This document shows positions 16,449-25,840 of a DNA stretch of 32,019 bases, one piece after another (the first letter of the stretch is position 1; the number at the start of each line of letters is the position of its first letter). The notes below the pieces were generated by a model. The model did not search any database. It worked only from the letters and a program-made list of their open reading frames with translations, and was not told where the DNA came from. The stretch comes from Caldimonas tepidiphila (lineage in GTDB: Bacteria > Pseudomonadota > Gammaproteobacteria > Burkholderiales > Burkholderiaceae_C): NCBI RefSeq assembly GCF_003569765.1, contig NZ_QXMG01000068.1, positions 1-32,019 on the forward strand, read 5' to 3'. Both the position numbers and the translations under genes were made by a program.

Positions 16449-17288
16449 ATGACAAAACACAACCCCGAGATCGGCCGCAGCATCGTCGCGGCCGGCATCC
16501 GCACCAACTTGCACGACCAGGGCGAGGGCCCGCCGCTGCTGATGATCCACGGCTCCGGGCCCGGTGTTTCCGCGTGGGCCAACTGGCGCCTGTCCATCCC
16601 CGTGCTGGCGCAATCCCGCCGCGTCATTGCGCCAGACATGGTGGGCTTTGGCTTCAGCGACCGACCCGCCGGGCAGCGCTACGGCATGGACGAGTGGGTG
16701 CGCCAGGCGGTGGGCGTGCTGGATGAGTTGGACCTGGAGCGCGCCGACGTGGTGGGCAATTCCTTCGGCGGCGCGCTGGCACTGGCGCTGGCCATCCGGC
16801 ATCCGGACCGGGTGCGTCGCCTCGTGCTGATGGGCTCGGTCGGCGTGCCCTTCGAGATCACGCCGGGGCTCGACGCGGTGTGGGGCTACGAGCCCTCGTT
16901 GGAGACCATGCGTCGCCTGCTCGACATCTTCGCCTACGACCGCTCGCTCGCCACTGACGAACTGGCGCGCATGCGCTACGAGGCCTCGATCCGCCCCGGC
17001 TTCCAGGAGTCCTTCGCGGCGATGTTCCCCGCGCCCCGCCAGCGCTGGGTGGACGCGATGTGCAGCGCCGAGGCCGACATCCGGGCGCTGCCGCACGAGA
17101 CGCTGGTGCTGCACGGCCGTGAGGACCAGGTCATTCCGCTGGCGAACTCGCTGACGCTGGCGCAGTGGATTCCGAACAGCCAGCTCCACGTCTTCGGCCA
17201 TTGCGGCCACTGGACGCAGATCGAGCACGCAGGTCGCTTCAACCGGCTGGTGGACGACTTCCTCACGGAGGCGGACACCGCTTCCTGA
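16449..17288 (+). CDS. dmpD: 2-hydroxymuconic semialdehyde hydrolase DmpD
   Basis: A 279-residue alpha/beta hydrolase. The oxyanion-hole motif is HGSGPGVSAWANW, with nucleophile S105 in GNSFGG, D226 in GREDQVIP and H254 in GHCGHW. It cleaves the ring-fission product (best for methylated, ketone-type products) to 2-hydroxypenta-2,4-dienoate and a carboxylic acid. ATG 16449 lies after GGAG. It precedes the semialdehyde dehydrogenase gene, so both branches of the meta pathway are present. Confidence 0.93.
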   Translation: MTKHNPEIGRSIVAAGIRTNLHDQGEGPPLLMIHGSGPGVSAWANWRLSIPVLAQSRRVIAPDMVGFGFSDRPAGQRYGMDEWVRQAVGVLDELDLERADVVGNSFGGALALALAIRHPDRVRRLVLMGSVGVPFEITPGLDAVWGYEPSLETMRRLLDIFAYDRSLATDELARMRYEASIRPGFQESFAAMFPAPRQRWVDAMCSAEADIRALPHETLVLHGREDQVIPLANSLTLAQWIPNSQLHVFGHCGHWTQIEHAGRFNRLVDDFLTEADTAS

Positions 17289-17302
17289 ACAGAGAGATCG
17301 CC

Positions 17303-18757
17303 GTGAAAGACTTTCTCAATTTCATCGATGGCGAGTTTGTCGCCACCGGCAAGACCTTCGAGAACCGCTCGCCGGCCGACAACCGCGTGCTCGGGCGCGT
17401 CCACGAGGCCGGTCGCACCGAGGTCGAGGCTGCGGTGCGCGCTGCGAAGCAGGCGCTGCGCGGGCCCTGGGGTCGCATGAGCGTCGCCAAGCGCGTCGAA
17501 TTGCTCTACGCCGTGGCCGACGAGATCAACCGACGTTTCGACGACTTCCTGGCTGCCGAGATCGCCGACACCGGCAAGCCGGAGTCGCTGGCCGCGCATA
17601 TCGACATCCCGCGCGGTGCGGCCAACTTCAAGGTGTTCGCCGACATCGTGAAGAACGTGCCGACCGAGAGTTTTGAGATGACCACGCCCGACGGTGGTAC
17701 CGCGGTCAGCTACGCGCTGCGCTCACCGGTCGGGGTGGTGGGTGTGGTGTGCCCCTGGAACCTGCCGCTGCTGCTGATGACGTGGAAGGTGGGCCCGGCG
17801 CTGGCCTGCGGCAACACCGTCGTAGTGAAGCCGTCCGAGGAGACGCCCGCTACCGCCACCCTGCTGGGCGAGGTGATGAAAGCCGTCGGTGTGCCGGACG
17901 GCGTTTACAACGTGGTGCACGGATTCGGACCCGATTCCGCGGGCGCGTTCCTGACGCAACACCCCGACGTGGATGCCATCACCTTCACCGGCGAGACGCG
18001 CACGGGAGAGGCGATCATGGCTGCCGCCGCCAAGGGGGTGCGCCCGGTGAGTTTCGAACTGGGAGGCAAGAACGCCGGCATCGTGTTCGCTGACGCCGAT
18101 TTCGACAAGGCCGTGGCGGGCATCACCCGCAGCGCCTTCGAGAACTGCGGCCAGGTGTGCTTGGGCACCGAGCGCGTCTACGTGCAGCGGCCCATCTTCG
18201 AGCGCTTCGTGCAGGCGCTGAAGGCCAAGGCCGAAGCCCTGAAGATCGGTCCGCCCGAGGAGCCCGGAGTCGGCCTGGGCCCGCTGATCTCGCGCGAGCA
18301 CCAGCAGAAAGTGCTTGGCTACTTCGAGCGCGCGCGCGCCGAGGGTGCCACCGTCGTCACCGGCGGTGGGGTGCCGCCGATGAGTGGCGCCTGGGCCGAG
18401 GGCCACTGGGTGCAGCCGACGATCTGGACCGGCCTGCCCGAGACCTCTGCCCTGGTGCGCGAGGAGATCTTCGGGCCCTGCTGCCACATCGCACCCTTCG
18501 ACACCGTCGATGAAGCGATCGCGCTGGCCAACGACACCGACTACGGCTTGGCCACCACGGTGTGGACCACCGACCTGAGCACCGCGCATCGCTGTGCCCG
18601 CGAGATCGAGGTGGGCTTGTGCTGGATCAACAGCTGGTTCCTGCGTGACCTGCGCACCGCCTTCGGCGGCAGCAAGGCCTCCGGCATCGGCCGTGAGGGT
18701 GGAGTGCATTCGCTCGAGTTCTACACCGAACTGCGCAACGTGATGGTCAAGCTTTAG
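17303..18757 (+). CDS. dmpC: 2-hydroxymuconic semialdehyde dehydrogenase DmpC
   Basis: A 484-residue NAD-dependent aldehyde dehydrogenase. The catalytic pair is E252 (FELGGK) and C286 (GQVCLGTERV); the NAD-binding TFTGETRTGEAI and PWNLPLLLMTWK regions are present. It oxidises 2-hydroxymuconic semialdehyde to 4-oxalocrotonate (2-hydroxymuconate), the start of the oxalocrotonate branch. The start is GTG 17303 (MKDFLNFIDGEFV), which matches the family N-terminus and follows AGAGAGA. Upstream in-frame ATGs would add residues unlike the family. Confidence 0.95.
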   Translation: MKDFLNFIDGEFVATGKTFENRSPADNRVLGRVHEAGRTEVEAAVRAAKQALRGPWGRMSVAKRVELLYAVADEINRRFDDFLAAEIADTGKPESLAAHIDIPRGAANFKVFADIVKNVPTESFEMTTPDGGTAVSYALRSPVGVVGVVCPWNLPLLLMTWKVGPALACGNTVVVKPSEETPATATLLGEVMKAVGVPDGVYNVVHGFGPDSAGAFLTQHPDVDAITFTGETRTGEAIMAAAAKGVRPVSFELGGKNAGIVFADADFDKAVAGITRSAFENCGQVCLGTERVYVQRPIFERFVQALKAKAEALKIGPPEEPGVGLGPLISREHQQKVLGYFERARAEGATVVTGGGVPPMSGAWAEGHWVQPTIWTGLPETSALVREEIFGPCCHIAPFDTVDEAIALANDTDYGLATTVWTTDLSTAHRCAREIEVGLCWINSWFLRDLRTAFGGSKASGIGREGGVHSLEFYTELRNVMVKL

Positions 18758-18791
18758 CCACCCGCCCGGCATCCACTCAACAGGAGAGAAC

Positions 18792-19574
18792 GTGACAGAA
18801 GACAAGATCCAGCAGTACGGCGACGAGCTGTACACCGCGCTCATCGAGCGCCGACCCGTAGCGCCCTTGACCGAGCGCGAGCCCGCCATCACGCTGGACG
18901 ACGCCTACCGCATCCAGCTGCGCATGATCCAGCGCCGCATAGACGCCGGCGAGACGGTGGTCGGCAAGAAGATCGGCGTCACCAGCCAGGTCGTGATGGA
19001 CATGCTCGGCGTCGACCAGCCGGACTTCGGCCAGTTGCTGTCGGGCATGGTGGTGCAGGCGGGCGAGCCCATCCGCGTCGATTCGATGATCGCGCCCAAG
19101 GCCGAGGCCGAGGTCGCCTTCGTGCTCAAGAGCGACCTGCACGGCCCCGGTGTCACCGCCGCCGACGTGCTGCGCGCCACCGCCTTCGTGATGCCGTGCT
19201 TCGAGATCGTCGACTCGCGCATCCGCGACTGGAAGATCAGGATCCAGGACACCGTCGCCGACAACGCCTCGTGCGGCGTGCTGGTGCTCGGCGGCGTGCG
19301 CAGGGATCCGCGTGAACTCGATCTCGCACTGGCCGGGATGGTGCTTGAGAAGAACGGCGAGGTCGTCAGCACCTCCACCGGGGCCGCGGTGCAGGGCTCG
19401 CCCGTCAACGCCGTGGCGTGGCTGGCCAACACGCTTGGCCGTCTCGGCATCGCGCTGAAGGCGGGCGAGGTGATCCTGTCGGGCTCGCAATCGCCGCTCG
19501 TGCCGGTCAAGCCCGGTGACAGCCTGCACTGCAGCGTCGGAGGCCTGGGAAGCGCCGGCGTCCGCTTCATCTGA
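18792..19574 (+). CDS. dmpE: 2-oxopent-4-enoate hydratase DmpE
   Basis: A 260-residue MhpD/DmpE-family hydratase. It adds water to 2-hydroxypenta-2,4-dienoate, giving 4-hydroxy-2-oxovalerate. Family segments are GKKIGVTSQVVMDMLGVDQP, KAEAEVAFVLK (acidic metal ligands), CFEIVDSRI and VADNASCGVLVLG. The start is GTG 18792 behind GGAGAG. It is a paralogue of the next gene (dmpH), with which it forms a complex in studied systems, and the two genes are 15 bases apart. Confidence 0.92.
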   Translation: MTEDKIQQYGDELYTALIERRPVAPLTEREPAITLDDAYRIQLRMIQRRIDAGETVVGKKIGVTSQVVMDMLGVDQPDFGQLLSGMVVQAGEPIRVDSMIAPKAEAEVAFVLKSDLHGPGVTAADVLRATAFVMPCFEIVDSRIRDWKIRIQDTVADNASCGVLVLGGVRRDPRELDLALAGMVLEKNGEVVSTSTGAAVQGSPVNAVAWLANTLGRLGIALKAGEVILSGSQSPLVPVKPGDSLHCSVGGLGSAGVRFI

Positions 19575-19589
19575 TCGAAAGGCCTTGCC

Positions 19590-20378
19590 ATGAACCTCAC
19601 ACCGCAGACGATCGCCGGCCTCGCCGAGCACCTGGAGTCCGCCGAACTGCTCGCGCGCGATGTCACCAAGATCACCGATGAGCACCCCGGCATGGACTGG
19701 GACGACGCCTACGCCATCCAGGACGAGATCCGCCGCCGAAAGGAAGCGCACGGCCAACGCACCGTCGGGATGAAGGCAGGGCTGACCTCCTTCGCGAAGA
19801 TGAAGCAGATGGGGGTCGACACACCCGTCTTCGGCTTTCTCAGCGACTACATGAGCCGACCCGAAGGTGGCGAGATCAGGACGAGCGAACTGATCCACCC
19901 CAAGGTCGAGGCCGAGATCTGTGTCGTCACCAAGGCAGCGCTGAAGGGGCCCGGCTGCCACCTCGCGCAGGTGATGGCGGCGATCGATTTCGTCGTGCCG
20001 GCGGTCGAGATCATCGACAGCCGCTACCGGGACTTCAAGTTCGACCTCAAGAGCGTGGTGGCCGACAACACCTCGGCTGCGCGCTTCGTCGTCGGCTCTC
20101 GCATGCGTGCGCTCGACGAACTCGACCTGCGCACGCTGGGCGTGGTACTCGAGAAGAACGGACAGATCGCGGCGATGGCGGCGGGCGCCGCCGTGCTTGG
20201 CCATCCCCTGACGGCCGTGGTGATGCTTGCCAACCACCTTGGCGCACGCGGCCAGGAACTGCCTGCAGGTAGTTTCGTCATGACCGGCGGCGTGACCGAA
20301 GCGATTGCCGTGCAGGCGGGAGACCACGTGAACGTGCGCTTCCAGGACCTGGGGTCCGTCTCGATGCGCTTCGTCTGA
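19590..20378 (+). CDS. dmpH: 4-oxalocrotonate decarboxylase DmpH
   Basis: A 262-residue member of the same fold as DmpE. It decarboxylates 2-oxo-3-hexenedioate to 2-hydroxypenta-2,4-dienoate. [31 protein letters not shown] and [18 protein letters not shown] are typical of DmpH/XylI. Being the second of the two paralogous genes and carrying the AKMKQMGVD motif favours decarboxylase over hydratase. The assignment of which paralogue is which is by recall. Confidence 0.88.
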   Translation: MNLTPQTIAGLAEHLESAELLARDVTKITDEHPGMDWDDAYAIQDEIRRRKEAHGQRTVGMKAGLTSFAKMKQMGVDTPVFGFLSDYMSRPEGGEIRTSELIHPKVEAEICVVTKAALKGPGCHLAQVMAAIDFVVPAVEIIDSRYRDFKFDLKSVVADNTSAARFVVGSRMRALDELDLRTLGVVLEKNGQIAAMAAGAAVLGHPLTAVVMLANHLGARGQELPAGSFVMTGGVTEAIAVQAGDHVNVRFQDLGSVSMRFV

Positions 20379-20419
20379 CGCCGCCCCCGAACCAACTCCC
20401 ACTCCACAAGGATTTCGTC

Positions 20420-21337
20420 ATGAAGAAGATCAAGTGCGCCCTCATCGGCCCCGGCAACATCGGCACCGACCTGCTGGCCAAGCTCAAGCGCAGCCCCGTG
20501 CTGGAGCCGGTGTGGATGGTGGGCATCGACCCCGAGTCCGACGGCCTCAAGCGTGCACGCGAGATGGGCCTCAAGACCACCGCCGAGGGGGTCGACGGCC
20601 TGCTGCCGCACGTTCTGGCCGACGGGGTGCAGATCGCGTTCGACGCCACCAGCGCCTATGTGCATGCCGAGAACTCGCGCAAACTCAACGAGCTCAGCGT
20701 GCTGATGATCGACCTGACACCGGCCGCGGTCGGCCCCTACTGCGTGCCGCCGGTGAACCTGCGTGAGCACGTGGGCCGCCGTGAGATGAACGTCAACATG
20801 GTCACCTGCGGGGGCCAGGCCACCATCCCGATGGTGGCGGCAGTCAGCCGCGTGCAGGCGGTCGAGTACGCCGAGATCGTCGCCACGGTGTCCAGCCGCT
20901 CGGCCGGCCCCGGCACACGCAAGAACATCGACGAATTCACCCGCACGACCGCCGGCGCCATCGAGAGGGTGGGCGGAGCGCGCAAGGGCAAGGCCATCAT
21001 CGTCATCAACCCTGCCGACCCGCCGCTGATCATGCGCGACACCATCCACTGCCTGACGGTGGACACGCCCCGTGCCGCCGAGATCGAGGAATCAGTGCAC
21101 GCCATGATCCAGGAGGTGCGCAAGTACGTGCCCGGCTACCGGTTAGTGAACGGCCCGGTGTTCGACGGCCACCGCGTGTCGATCTACATGGAGGTTGAAG
21201 GCCTGGGCGACTACCTGCCCAAGTACGCCGGCAACCTCGACATCATGACCGCCGCCGCAGCCCGCACTGCGGAGATGTTCGCCGAGGAGATCCTCGCCGG
21301 CCGGCTGTCACTCGAACCCGCCGCGCTGGCGGCCTGA
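20420..21337 (+). CDS. dmpF: Acetaldehyde dehydrogenase (acylating) DmpF
   Basis: A 305-residue acylating aldehyde dehydrogenase. It turns acetaldehyde channelled from DmpG into acetyl-CoA using NAD and CoA. Rossmann motif GPGNIGTD is at 10-17, and the catalytic Cys is C130 in [13 protein letters not shown] 20420 has AAGGA upstream. It is eleven bases from dmpG, its obligate complex partner, which is the conserved F-G order. Confidence 0.95.
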   Translation: MKKIKCALIGPGNIGTDLLAKLKRSPVLEPVWMVGIDPESDGLKRAREMGLKTTAEGVDGLLPHVLADGVQIAFDATSAYVHAENSRKLNELSVLMIDLTPAAVGPYCVPPVNLREHVGRREMNVNMVTCGGQATIPMVAAVSRVQAVEYAEIVATVSSRSAGPGTRKNIDEFTRTTAGAIERVGGARKGKAIIVINPADPPLIMRDTIHCLTVDTPRAAEIEESVHAMIQEVRKYVPGYRLVNGPVFDGHRVSIYMEVEGLGDYLPKYAGNLDIMTAAAARTAEMFAEEILAGRLSLEPAALAA

Positions 21338-21348
21338 AGGAGAACCCG

Positions 21349-22449
21349 ATGAAGAGCCAACTCGAAGGACGGCAGGTCACGCTGCACGACATGACCCTGC
21401 GCGACGGTATGCATCCGAAGCGCCACCAGATGACGCTAGCGCAGATGAGGGATGTCGCCACCGCGCTCGACCGCGCCGGAGTGCCCCTGATCGAAGTCAC
21501 CCACGGCGACGGTCTGGGTGGCAGTTCGGTCAACTACGGCTTCCCGGCCCATACGGACGAGGAATACCTGTCCGCGGTGATCCCCCTGATGCAGCGGGCG
21601 AAGGTCTCGGCGCTGCTGCTTCCCGGCATCGGCACTGTGGATCACCTGCGCATGGCCCACGGCCTGGGTGTGAGCACCATCCGGGTGGCGACGCACTGCA
21701 CTGAAGCCGATGTGTCCGAACAGCACATCACCTTCGCGCGCAAGCTTGGCATGGACACCGTCGGCTTCCTGATGATGGCACACATGAACAGCCCCGAGGG
21801 CCTGGTCAAGCAGGCGCTGCTAATGGAAGCCTATGGCGCTAACTGCGTCTACGTGACCGACTCCGCGGGCTACCTGCTGCCCGACGACGTGAAGGAGCGT
21901 GTCGCCGCGGTGCGTGCCGCGCTGAAGCCCTCGACCGAGGTCGGCTTCCATGGGCACCACAACCTGGCGATGGGCGTGGCCAACAGCATCGCCGCCATCG
22001 AAGCCGGTGCCAACCGCATCGATGCTGCCTCTGCCGGGCTCGGCGCCGGTGCGGGCAACACGCCGATGGAAGTGCTGGTGGCGGTGTGTGACCGCATGGG
22101 CATCGAGACTGGCGTGGACGTCTGGAAGATCCAGGACGTCGCCGACGACATCGTGGTGCCGCTGATGGACTATCCGATTCGCATCGACCGCGACGCGCTG
22201 ACCCTTGGCTATGCAGGTGTGTACGGCTCCTTCCTGCTGTTTGCCAAGCGCGCCGAGGAGAAGTACGGCGTTCCCGCGCGGGACCTGCTCGTGGAACTGG
22301 GTCGGCGCGGCATGGTCGGCGGGCAGGAAGACATGATCGAGGACACCGCCCTGACGTTGGCCCGTGAGCGCCAGCGCGCCGCCGCCGAGCAGGGCCAGCC
22401 CCGGACCGGGTCCAAGCCGCAACGCTCCCTGGTCGACACACGAGCCTGA
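21349..22449 (+). CDS. dmpG: 4-hydroxy-2-oxovalerate aldolase DmpG
   Basis: A 366-residue HMGL-like TIM-barrel aldolase. It splits 4-hydroxy-2-oxovalerate into pyruvate and acetaldehyde. [10 protein letters not shown] has catalytic R18 and metal ligand D19, and [14 protein letters not shown] carries the metal His pair. A DmpG communication domain follows the barrel. The C-terminus extends about 20 residues ([14 protein letters not shown]) past the roughly 345 usual for the family; this may be natural variation. Eighty-three bases then precede the sulfatase gene. Confidence 0.95.
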   Translation: MKSQLEGRQVTLHDMTLRDGMHPKRHQMTLAQMRDVATALDRAGVPLIEVTHGDGLGGSSVNYGFPAHTDEEYLSAVIPLMQRAKVSALLLPGIGTVDHLRMAHGLGVSTIRVATHCTEADVSEQHITFARKLGMDTVGFLMMAHMNSPEGLVKQALLMEAYGANCVYVTDSAGYLLPDDVKERVAAVRAALKPSTEVGFHGHHNLAMGVANSIAAIEAGANRIDAASAGLGAGAGNTPMEVLVAVCDRMGIETGVDVWKIQDVADDIVVPLMDYPIRIDRDALTLGYAGVYGSFLLFAKRAEEKYGVPARDLLVELGRRGMVGGQEDMIEDTALTLARERQRAAAEQGQPRTGSKPQRSLVDTRA

Positions 22450-22532
22450 ACGCCGGGCACGCCGACGCGCGCCCTCCACCCTAGCGGCGCGACGGGTGAC
22501 ACAACCCGCGCGCCCTGACGAGGAGACAATGC

Positions 22533-24302
22533 ATGAACCGACCCTTCCCGGGCCGCCTGCTGGCGGCCGCCGCCGCCGCATGGCTGGTGGCCTGCAGCAG
22601 CACCGCAACCACGGATCGATCCGAGGCCGCAGCGCCGAAACGGGCGCCCAATTTCCTGCTCATCCTGGCTGACGACCTCGGCTACTCCGACATCGGCGCC
22701 TACGGCGGCGAGATCTCCACGCCGAACCTGGATAGGCTGGCGCGCACCGGCACGCAACTCACGTCGTTCTACGCCTCGCCGTTCTGCTCGCCGACCCGAG
22801 CGATGCTGATGTCCGGCTCAGACAACCACCTGATCGGCTACGGTGACATGGCCGAGCTGATGCTCGATCAGCAGCGCGGCAAGCCTGGCTACGAGGGCCA
22901 TCTCAACGATCGCGTCGTCACGCTGCCGGAGGTGCTGAAACAGTCGGGCTACCGGACGGTCATGGCGGGCAAGTGGCACCTCGGCAACACGGAAGCCCTG
23001 AGCCCGGCGGCACGCGGCTTCGACCGCTCGTATGCGATGACCATGGGCGGGGCCAGTCACTTCGGCGACCAGCTCGGCATCATCACCGCCGACCCCGACA
23101 AGCCGCCCAAGGCGATGTACCGGGAAAACGGCAAGGCCGTCGACATTCCCCGCGACGGCTTCTATTCGTCCGACGCGTTCGCCAGCCGCCTGATCCAGTA
23201 TCTGGAGGAGACCCGGGGCGATGGCAGCCGCCCCTTCTTCGCATACCTGGCGTTCACCGCGCCGCACTGGCCGCTGCATGCGCACGACGAGGACATCGCC
23301 CGTTATGACGGCAAGTACGACGCGGGCTACGACGCCATCCGTGCGCAGCGACTGGAGCGCATGAAGCAGTTGGGGCTGGTGCCCACGGACGTGGAGGCCT
23401 ACGCTGGACATCCGCGCTGGAAGCGCTGGGAGCAGCTCACGCCGGCCGAGCGCCGCAGCGAATCGCGCCGGATGGCCGTCTACGCCGCGATGGTCGACAA
23501 CATGGACCGCAACATCGGCCGCGTGCTGCAGTACCTGCAGGAGCGTGGCGACCTTGACAACACGGTAGTCGTGTTCATGTCCGACAACGGGGCCGACGGG
23601 AATTCGGTGTTCGACCTGGCGCGCACCCGCGACTGGATCCGCAAGGACATGGACAACAGCACCGGCAACATCGGTCGCCCCGGTTCTTTCATCGAGTACG
23701 GTCCTGGTTGGGCACAGGTGGGCTCGACGCCGCTGAACCTGTTCAAGTCTTTCATGCACGAAGGCGGAATCTCGGTGCCGGCCATCGTATGGGGCCCGGC
23801 CGCAGGCATCAGCGGGCAACGTCGCACGCAGGTGGCCCACATCATGGACATTGCGCCCACGTTCTACGAACTCGCCGGCGCCCGTCATCCCGGGCCGGTT
23901 GGGGAGGGCCGCACGGTGCTGCCAGTGAAGGGGCGCTCGCTCGTCGCTTTCCTGCAAGGTCGACAGGAGTCGGTGTACGGCCCGGACGACGCGATCGGCT
24001 GGGAGCTCGGCGGGCGCAAGGCCCTGCGCAAGGGCGACTGGAAGATTGTCCAGTCCAACCGGCCGTGGGGCACCGGGGAATGGGAACTCTACAACGTGGC
24101 GCGCGACCGTACCGAGAGCCGTAACCTGGCGATCGAGCGACCAGACAAGCTGGCCGAACTCGTGCAGGCCTGGAAGCAGTACGTCGCGGACAACGGCGTG
24201 CTGGAGATCGACGGCCTGTCGGATCGACCCGGCTACAGCAACGCGGCGAAGTACTACGACGACCTGGCGCATGAAGCGGTCGAAGCGCCGAGGCGCAAAT
24301 GA
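22533..24302 (+). CDS. Arylsulfatase (PAS/AtsA-like) with lipoprotein signal
   Basis: A 589-residue type I sulfatase. It hydrolyses aryl sulfate esters using a formylglycine made from Cys85 in the signature CSPTR (85-89). The metal and catalytic residues are all present: D47, D48, R89, K147 and H149 (AGKWHLG), H245 (APHWPL), D351 and N352 (MSDNGADG), and K405. Most sit 34 residues later than their counterparts in Pseudomonas aeruginosa arylsulfatase PAS as I remember it, and long stretches such as KPGYEGHLNDRVVTLPEVL are PAS-like. The extra N-terminus is a lipoprotein signal, LLAAAAAAWLVAC with lipobox Cys21, so it is likely anchored and periplasmic, whereas PAS is not exported. ATG 22533 follows GAGGAGA. 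The stop overlaps the FGE-like gene (ATGA). Expected products include phenols feeding the same operon, but the substrate is inference. Confidence 0.93.
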   Translation: MNRPFPGRLLAAAAAAWLVACSSTATTDRSEAAAPKRAPNFLLILADDLGYSDIGAYGGEISTPNLDRLARTGTQLTSFYASPFCSPTRAMLMSGSDNHLIGYGDMAELMLDQQRGKPGYEGHLNDRVVTLPEVLKQSGYRTVMAGKWHLGNTEALSPAARGFDRSYAMTMGGASHFGDQLGIITADPDKPPKAMYRENGKAVDIPRDGFYSSDAFASRLIQYLEETRGDGSRPFFAYLAFTAPHWPLHAHDEDIARYDGKYDAGYDAIRAQRLERMKQLGLVPTDVEAYAGHPRWKRWEQLTPAERRSESRRMAVYAAMVDNMDRNIGRVLQYLQERGDLDNTVVVFMSDNGADGNSVFDLARTRDWIRKDMDNSTGNIGRPGSFIEYGPGWAQVGSTPLNLFKSFMHEGGISVPAIVWGPAAGISGQRRTQVAHIMDIAPTFYELAGARHPGPVGEGRTVLPVKGRSLVAFLQGRQESVYGPDDAIGWELGGRKALRKGDWKIVQSNRPWGTGEWELYNVARDRTESRNLAIERPDKLAELVQAWKQYVADNGVLEIDGLSDRPGYSNAAKYYDDLAHEAVEAPRRK

Positions 24303-25399
24303 AGTCGCGAGACGAGGGACTGACTGGTAGGCGGCCAGGGCAGCGGGCATGGCTTGCCGCGATGCTAGCCGTCGCGGTGGCGGCGTTCGGCTTCGGCGCG
24401 TTCTTCGCTGCGCCCGCGACACCCGCTGTTGGAGCATCGAGCAAGGCCCCGGCGGGTCTTCTCTGCTCGGCGTACGCCGGCATCCCGGCCGACGGCGAGC
24501 TTGCCGGGATGGTGCATATCCCGGCCGGGCGATTCATGATGGGGTCGGAACGGCACTACGACGAGGAGCTCACACCGCACGAGGTGGAGGTGGACGCCTT
24601 CTGGATGGATCGGCACGACGTGACCAACGCGCAATTCTCCCGCTTCGTGCAGGCCACCGGGTATCGCACCCTGGCCGAGCGAGGGCGCGACGCTAAGCGG
24701 TATCGCGAGCTGCCCTCTGAGTTGCACGCCCCAGGGTCCGTGGTCTTTGTGCAGGGACCGGGCGGCCAAGCGGGCGTGTGGCGATTCGTCGAGGGGGCTG
24801 ATTGGCGTCACCCGGAAGGCCCGGGCAGCAGCATTGCCGAACGTGCCAACCATCCAGTGGTCCACATCGCCTACGAGGATGCGCAGGCCTATGCCCGCTG
24901 GCTGGGACGAGAGCTTCCCACCGAAGCCCAGTGGGAATACGCCGCTCGGGGCGGCCTTGACGGCGCTCCGTATGTGTGGGGTCACGAGTTCAGACCGCAA
25001 GGTCAGATCATGGCCAATACGTGGCAAGGCCGGTTTCCGCAGCATGACGCTGGCGAAGACGGGTATGCAGGCACCTCGCCCGTTGGCTGCTTCGCCAGCA
25101 ACGGCTGGGGCCTCTATGACATGGCCGGCAACGTCTGGCAGTGGACCGCCAGCTGGTACAGCCCCCGGCATCCCGCCGGGGCGCAACGCAATCCTGCAGG
25201 GCCTGCAGAGGACGACAGCGCCGATCCAGCTCAGCCTGGGGTAAAAGCCCGAGTGATCAAGGGAGGATCTCACCTGTGTGCGCCGAACTACTGCATGCGC
25301 TATCGACCCTCGGCGCGGCAGCCGCGTGACATCGCCTTCGGCACCTCTCACCTTGGATTTCGCACCGTGATCAACCCAGAACCAACCAGGAGGAATTGA
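24299..25399 (+). CDS. Formylglycine-generating enzyme-like (SUMF1/FGE) sulfatase-activating protein, membrane/periplasmic
   Basis: A 366-residue FGE-sulfatase domain protein. It is expected to oxidise the sulfatase Cys85 to formylglycine. Key traits are MVHIPAGRFMMGSERH, FWMDRHDVTNAQFSRFVQAT, LPTEAQWEYAARGG, GLYDMAGNVWQWT and the catalytic pair C327 and C332 in GGSHLCAPNYCMRYR. The Cys-x4-Cys pair matches the copper-binding cysteines of oxygen-dependent FGE, so this is probably a true FGE rather than a Cys-less relative. Residues 17-39 (AWLAAMLAVAVAAFGFGAFF and following) form a hydrophobic anchor or signal, so the domain likely faces the periplasm like its sulfatase partner. Its start overlaps the sulfatase stop (ATGA), and its stop overlaps the start of dmpI (TGATG). 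Confidence 0.9.
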   Translation: MKSRDEGLTGRRPGQRAWLAAMLAVAVAAFGFGAFFAAPATPAVGASSKAPAGLLCSAYAGIPADGELAGMVHIPAGRFMMGSERHYDEELTPHEVEVDAFWMDRHDVTNAQFSRFVQATGYRTLAERGRDAKRYRELPSELHAPGSVVFVQGPGGQAGVWRFVEGADWRHPEGPGSSIAERANHPVVHIAYEDAQAYARWLGRELPTEAQWEYAARGGLDGAPYVWGHEFRPQGQIMANTWQGRFPQHDAGEDGYAGTSPVGCFASNGWGLYDMAGNVWQWTASWYSPRHPAGAQRNPAGPAEDDSADPAQPGVKARVIKGGSHLCAPNYCMRYRPSARQPRDIAFGTSHLGFRTVINPEPTRRN

Positions 25400-25590
25400 T
25401 GCCCTTCGCGCAGATTTACATGATTGAAGGCCGTACTGCCGAGCAGAAAAAAGCAGTGATTGAGAAGGTGACCCAGGCTCTCGTTGAGGCCGTGGGTGCG
25501 CCCAAGGAGAACGTGCGCGTCTGGATCCATGACGTTCCAAAAGAGAATTGGGGCATCGCCGGAGTCAGTGCCAAGGAACTGGGCCGTTGA
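25399..25590 (+). CDS. dmpI: 4-oxalocrotonate tautomerase DmpI
   Basis: A 63-residue tautomerase that ketonises 2-hydroxymuconate to 2-oxo-3-hexenedioate for DmpH. After Met removal the catalytic Pro1 is exposed, and R11 and R39 are conserved. The usual Phe50 is Trp, a conservative change. GGAGG sits 5-7 bases upstream and the start overlaps the FGE-like gene stop, so this is the last gene of the long operon. It is separated from dmpG by the sulfatase/FGE pair. Confidence 0.92.
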   Translation: MPFAQIYMIEGRTAEQKKAVIEKVTQALVEAVGAPKENVRVWIHDVPKENWGIAGVSAKELGR

Positions 25591-25840
25591 GGGATCGCGG
25601 TTGGGATCGACATGAACTCACCGCAAGACATGAGCGGCACGGCTGGCGCAACTTCCGTCGTTTCCGTGGTTTCTTCGACATTCCAGAGCGCGAGGTGGAT
25701 GACTTGCTTGAGGACCTGGGGGGCGGATGTGCTGCCTCCAAGAGTTTTTGTGGTCGGGGCGAACATGAAACTGCTCGGTGCATTGGAGGCCTACTGGCGA
25801 GCAGCCACTCGGCTCACCACGGTCTGTATTCCCTCGACTC
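25591..25840. other. Intergenic stretch between dmpI and the IS3 end
   Basis: No convincing gene. Short open frames on both strands lack family resemblance. Bases at about 25652-25679 show a 9-base quasi-repeat (TTCCGTCGT, TTCCGTGGT, then TTCTTCGA). No terminator for the long operon was found here. Confidence 0.4.

Noticed and set aside
18777-20402. Minus-strand open frame of 541 codons opposite dmpE and dmpH
   Set aside because: It is antisense of two clear genes, with low-complexity composition and no ribosome site or family resemblance.
22450-22532. Separate promoter for the sulfatase gene
   Set aside because: Only 83 bases with no clear -35/-10 or terminator; the ribosome site is good and operon read-through is the simpler explanation.
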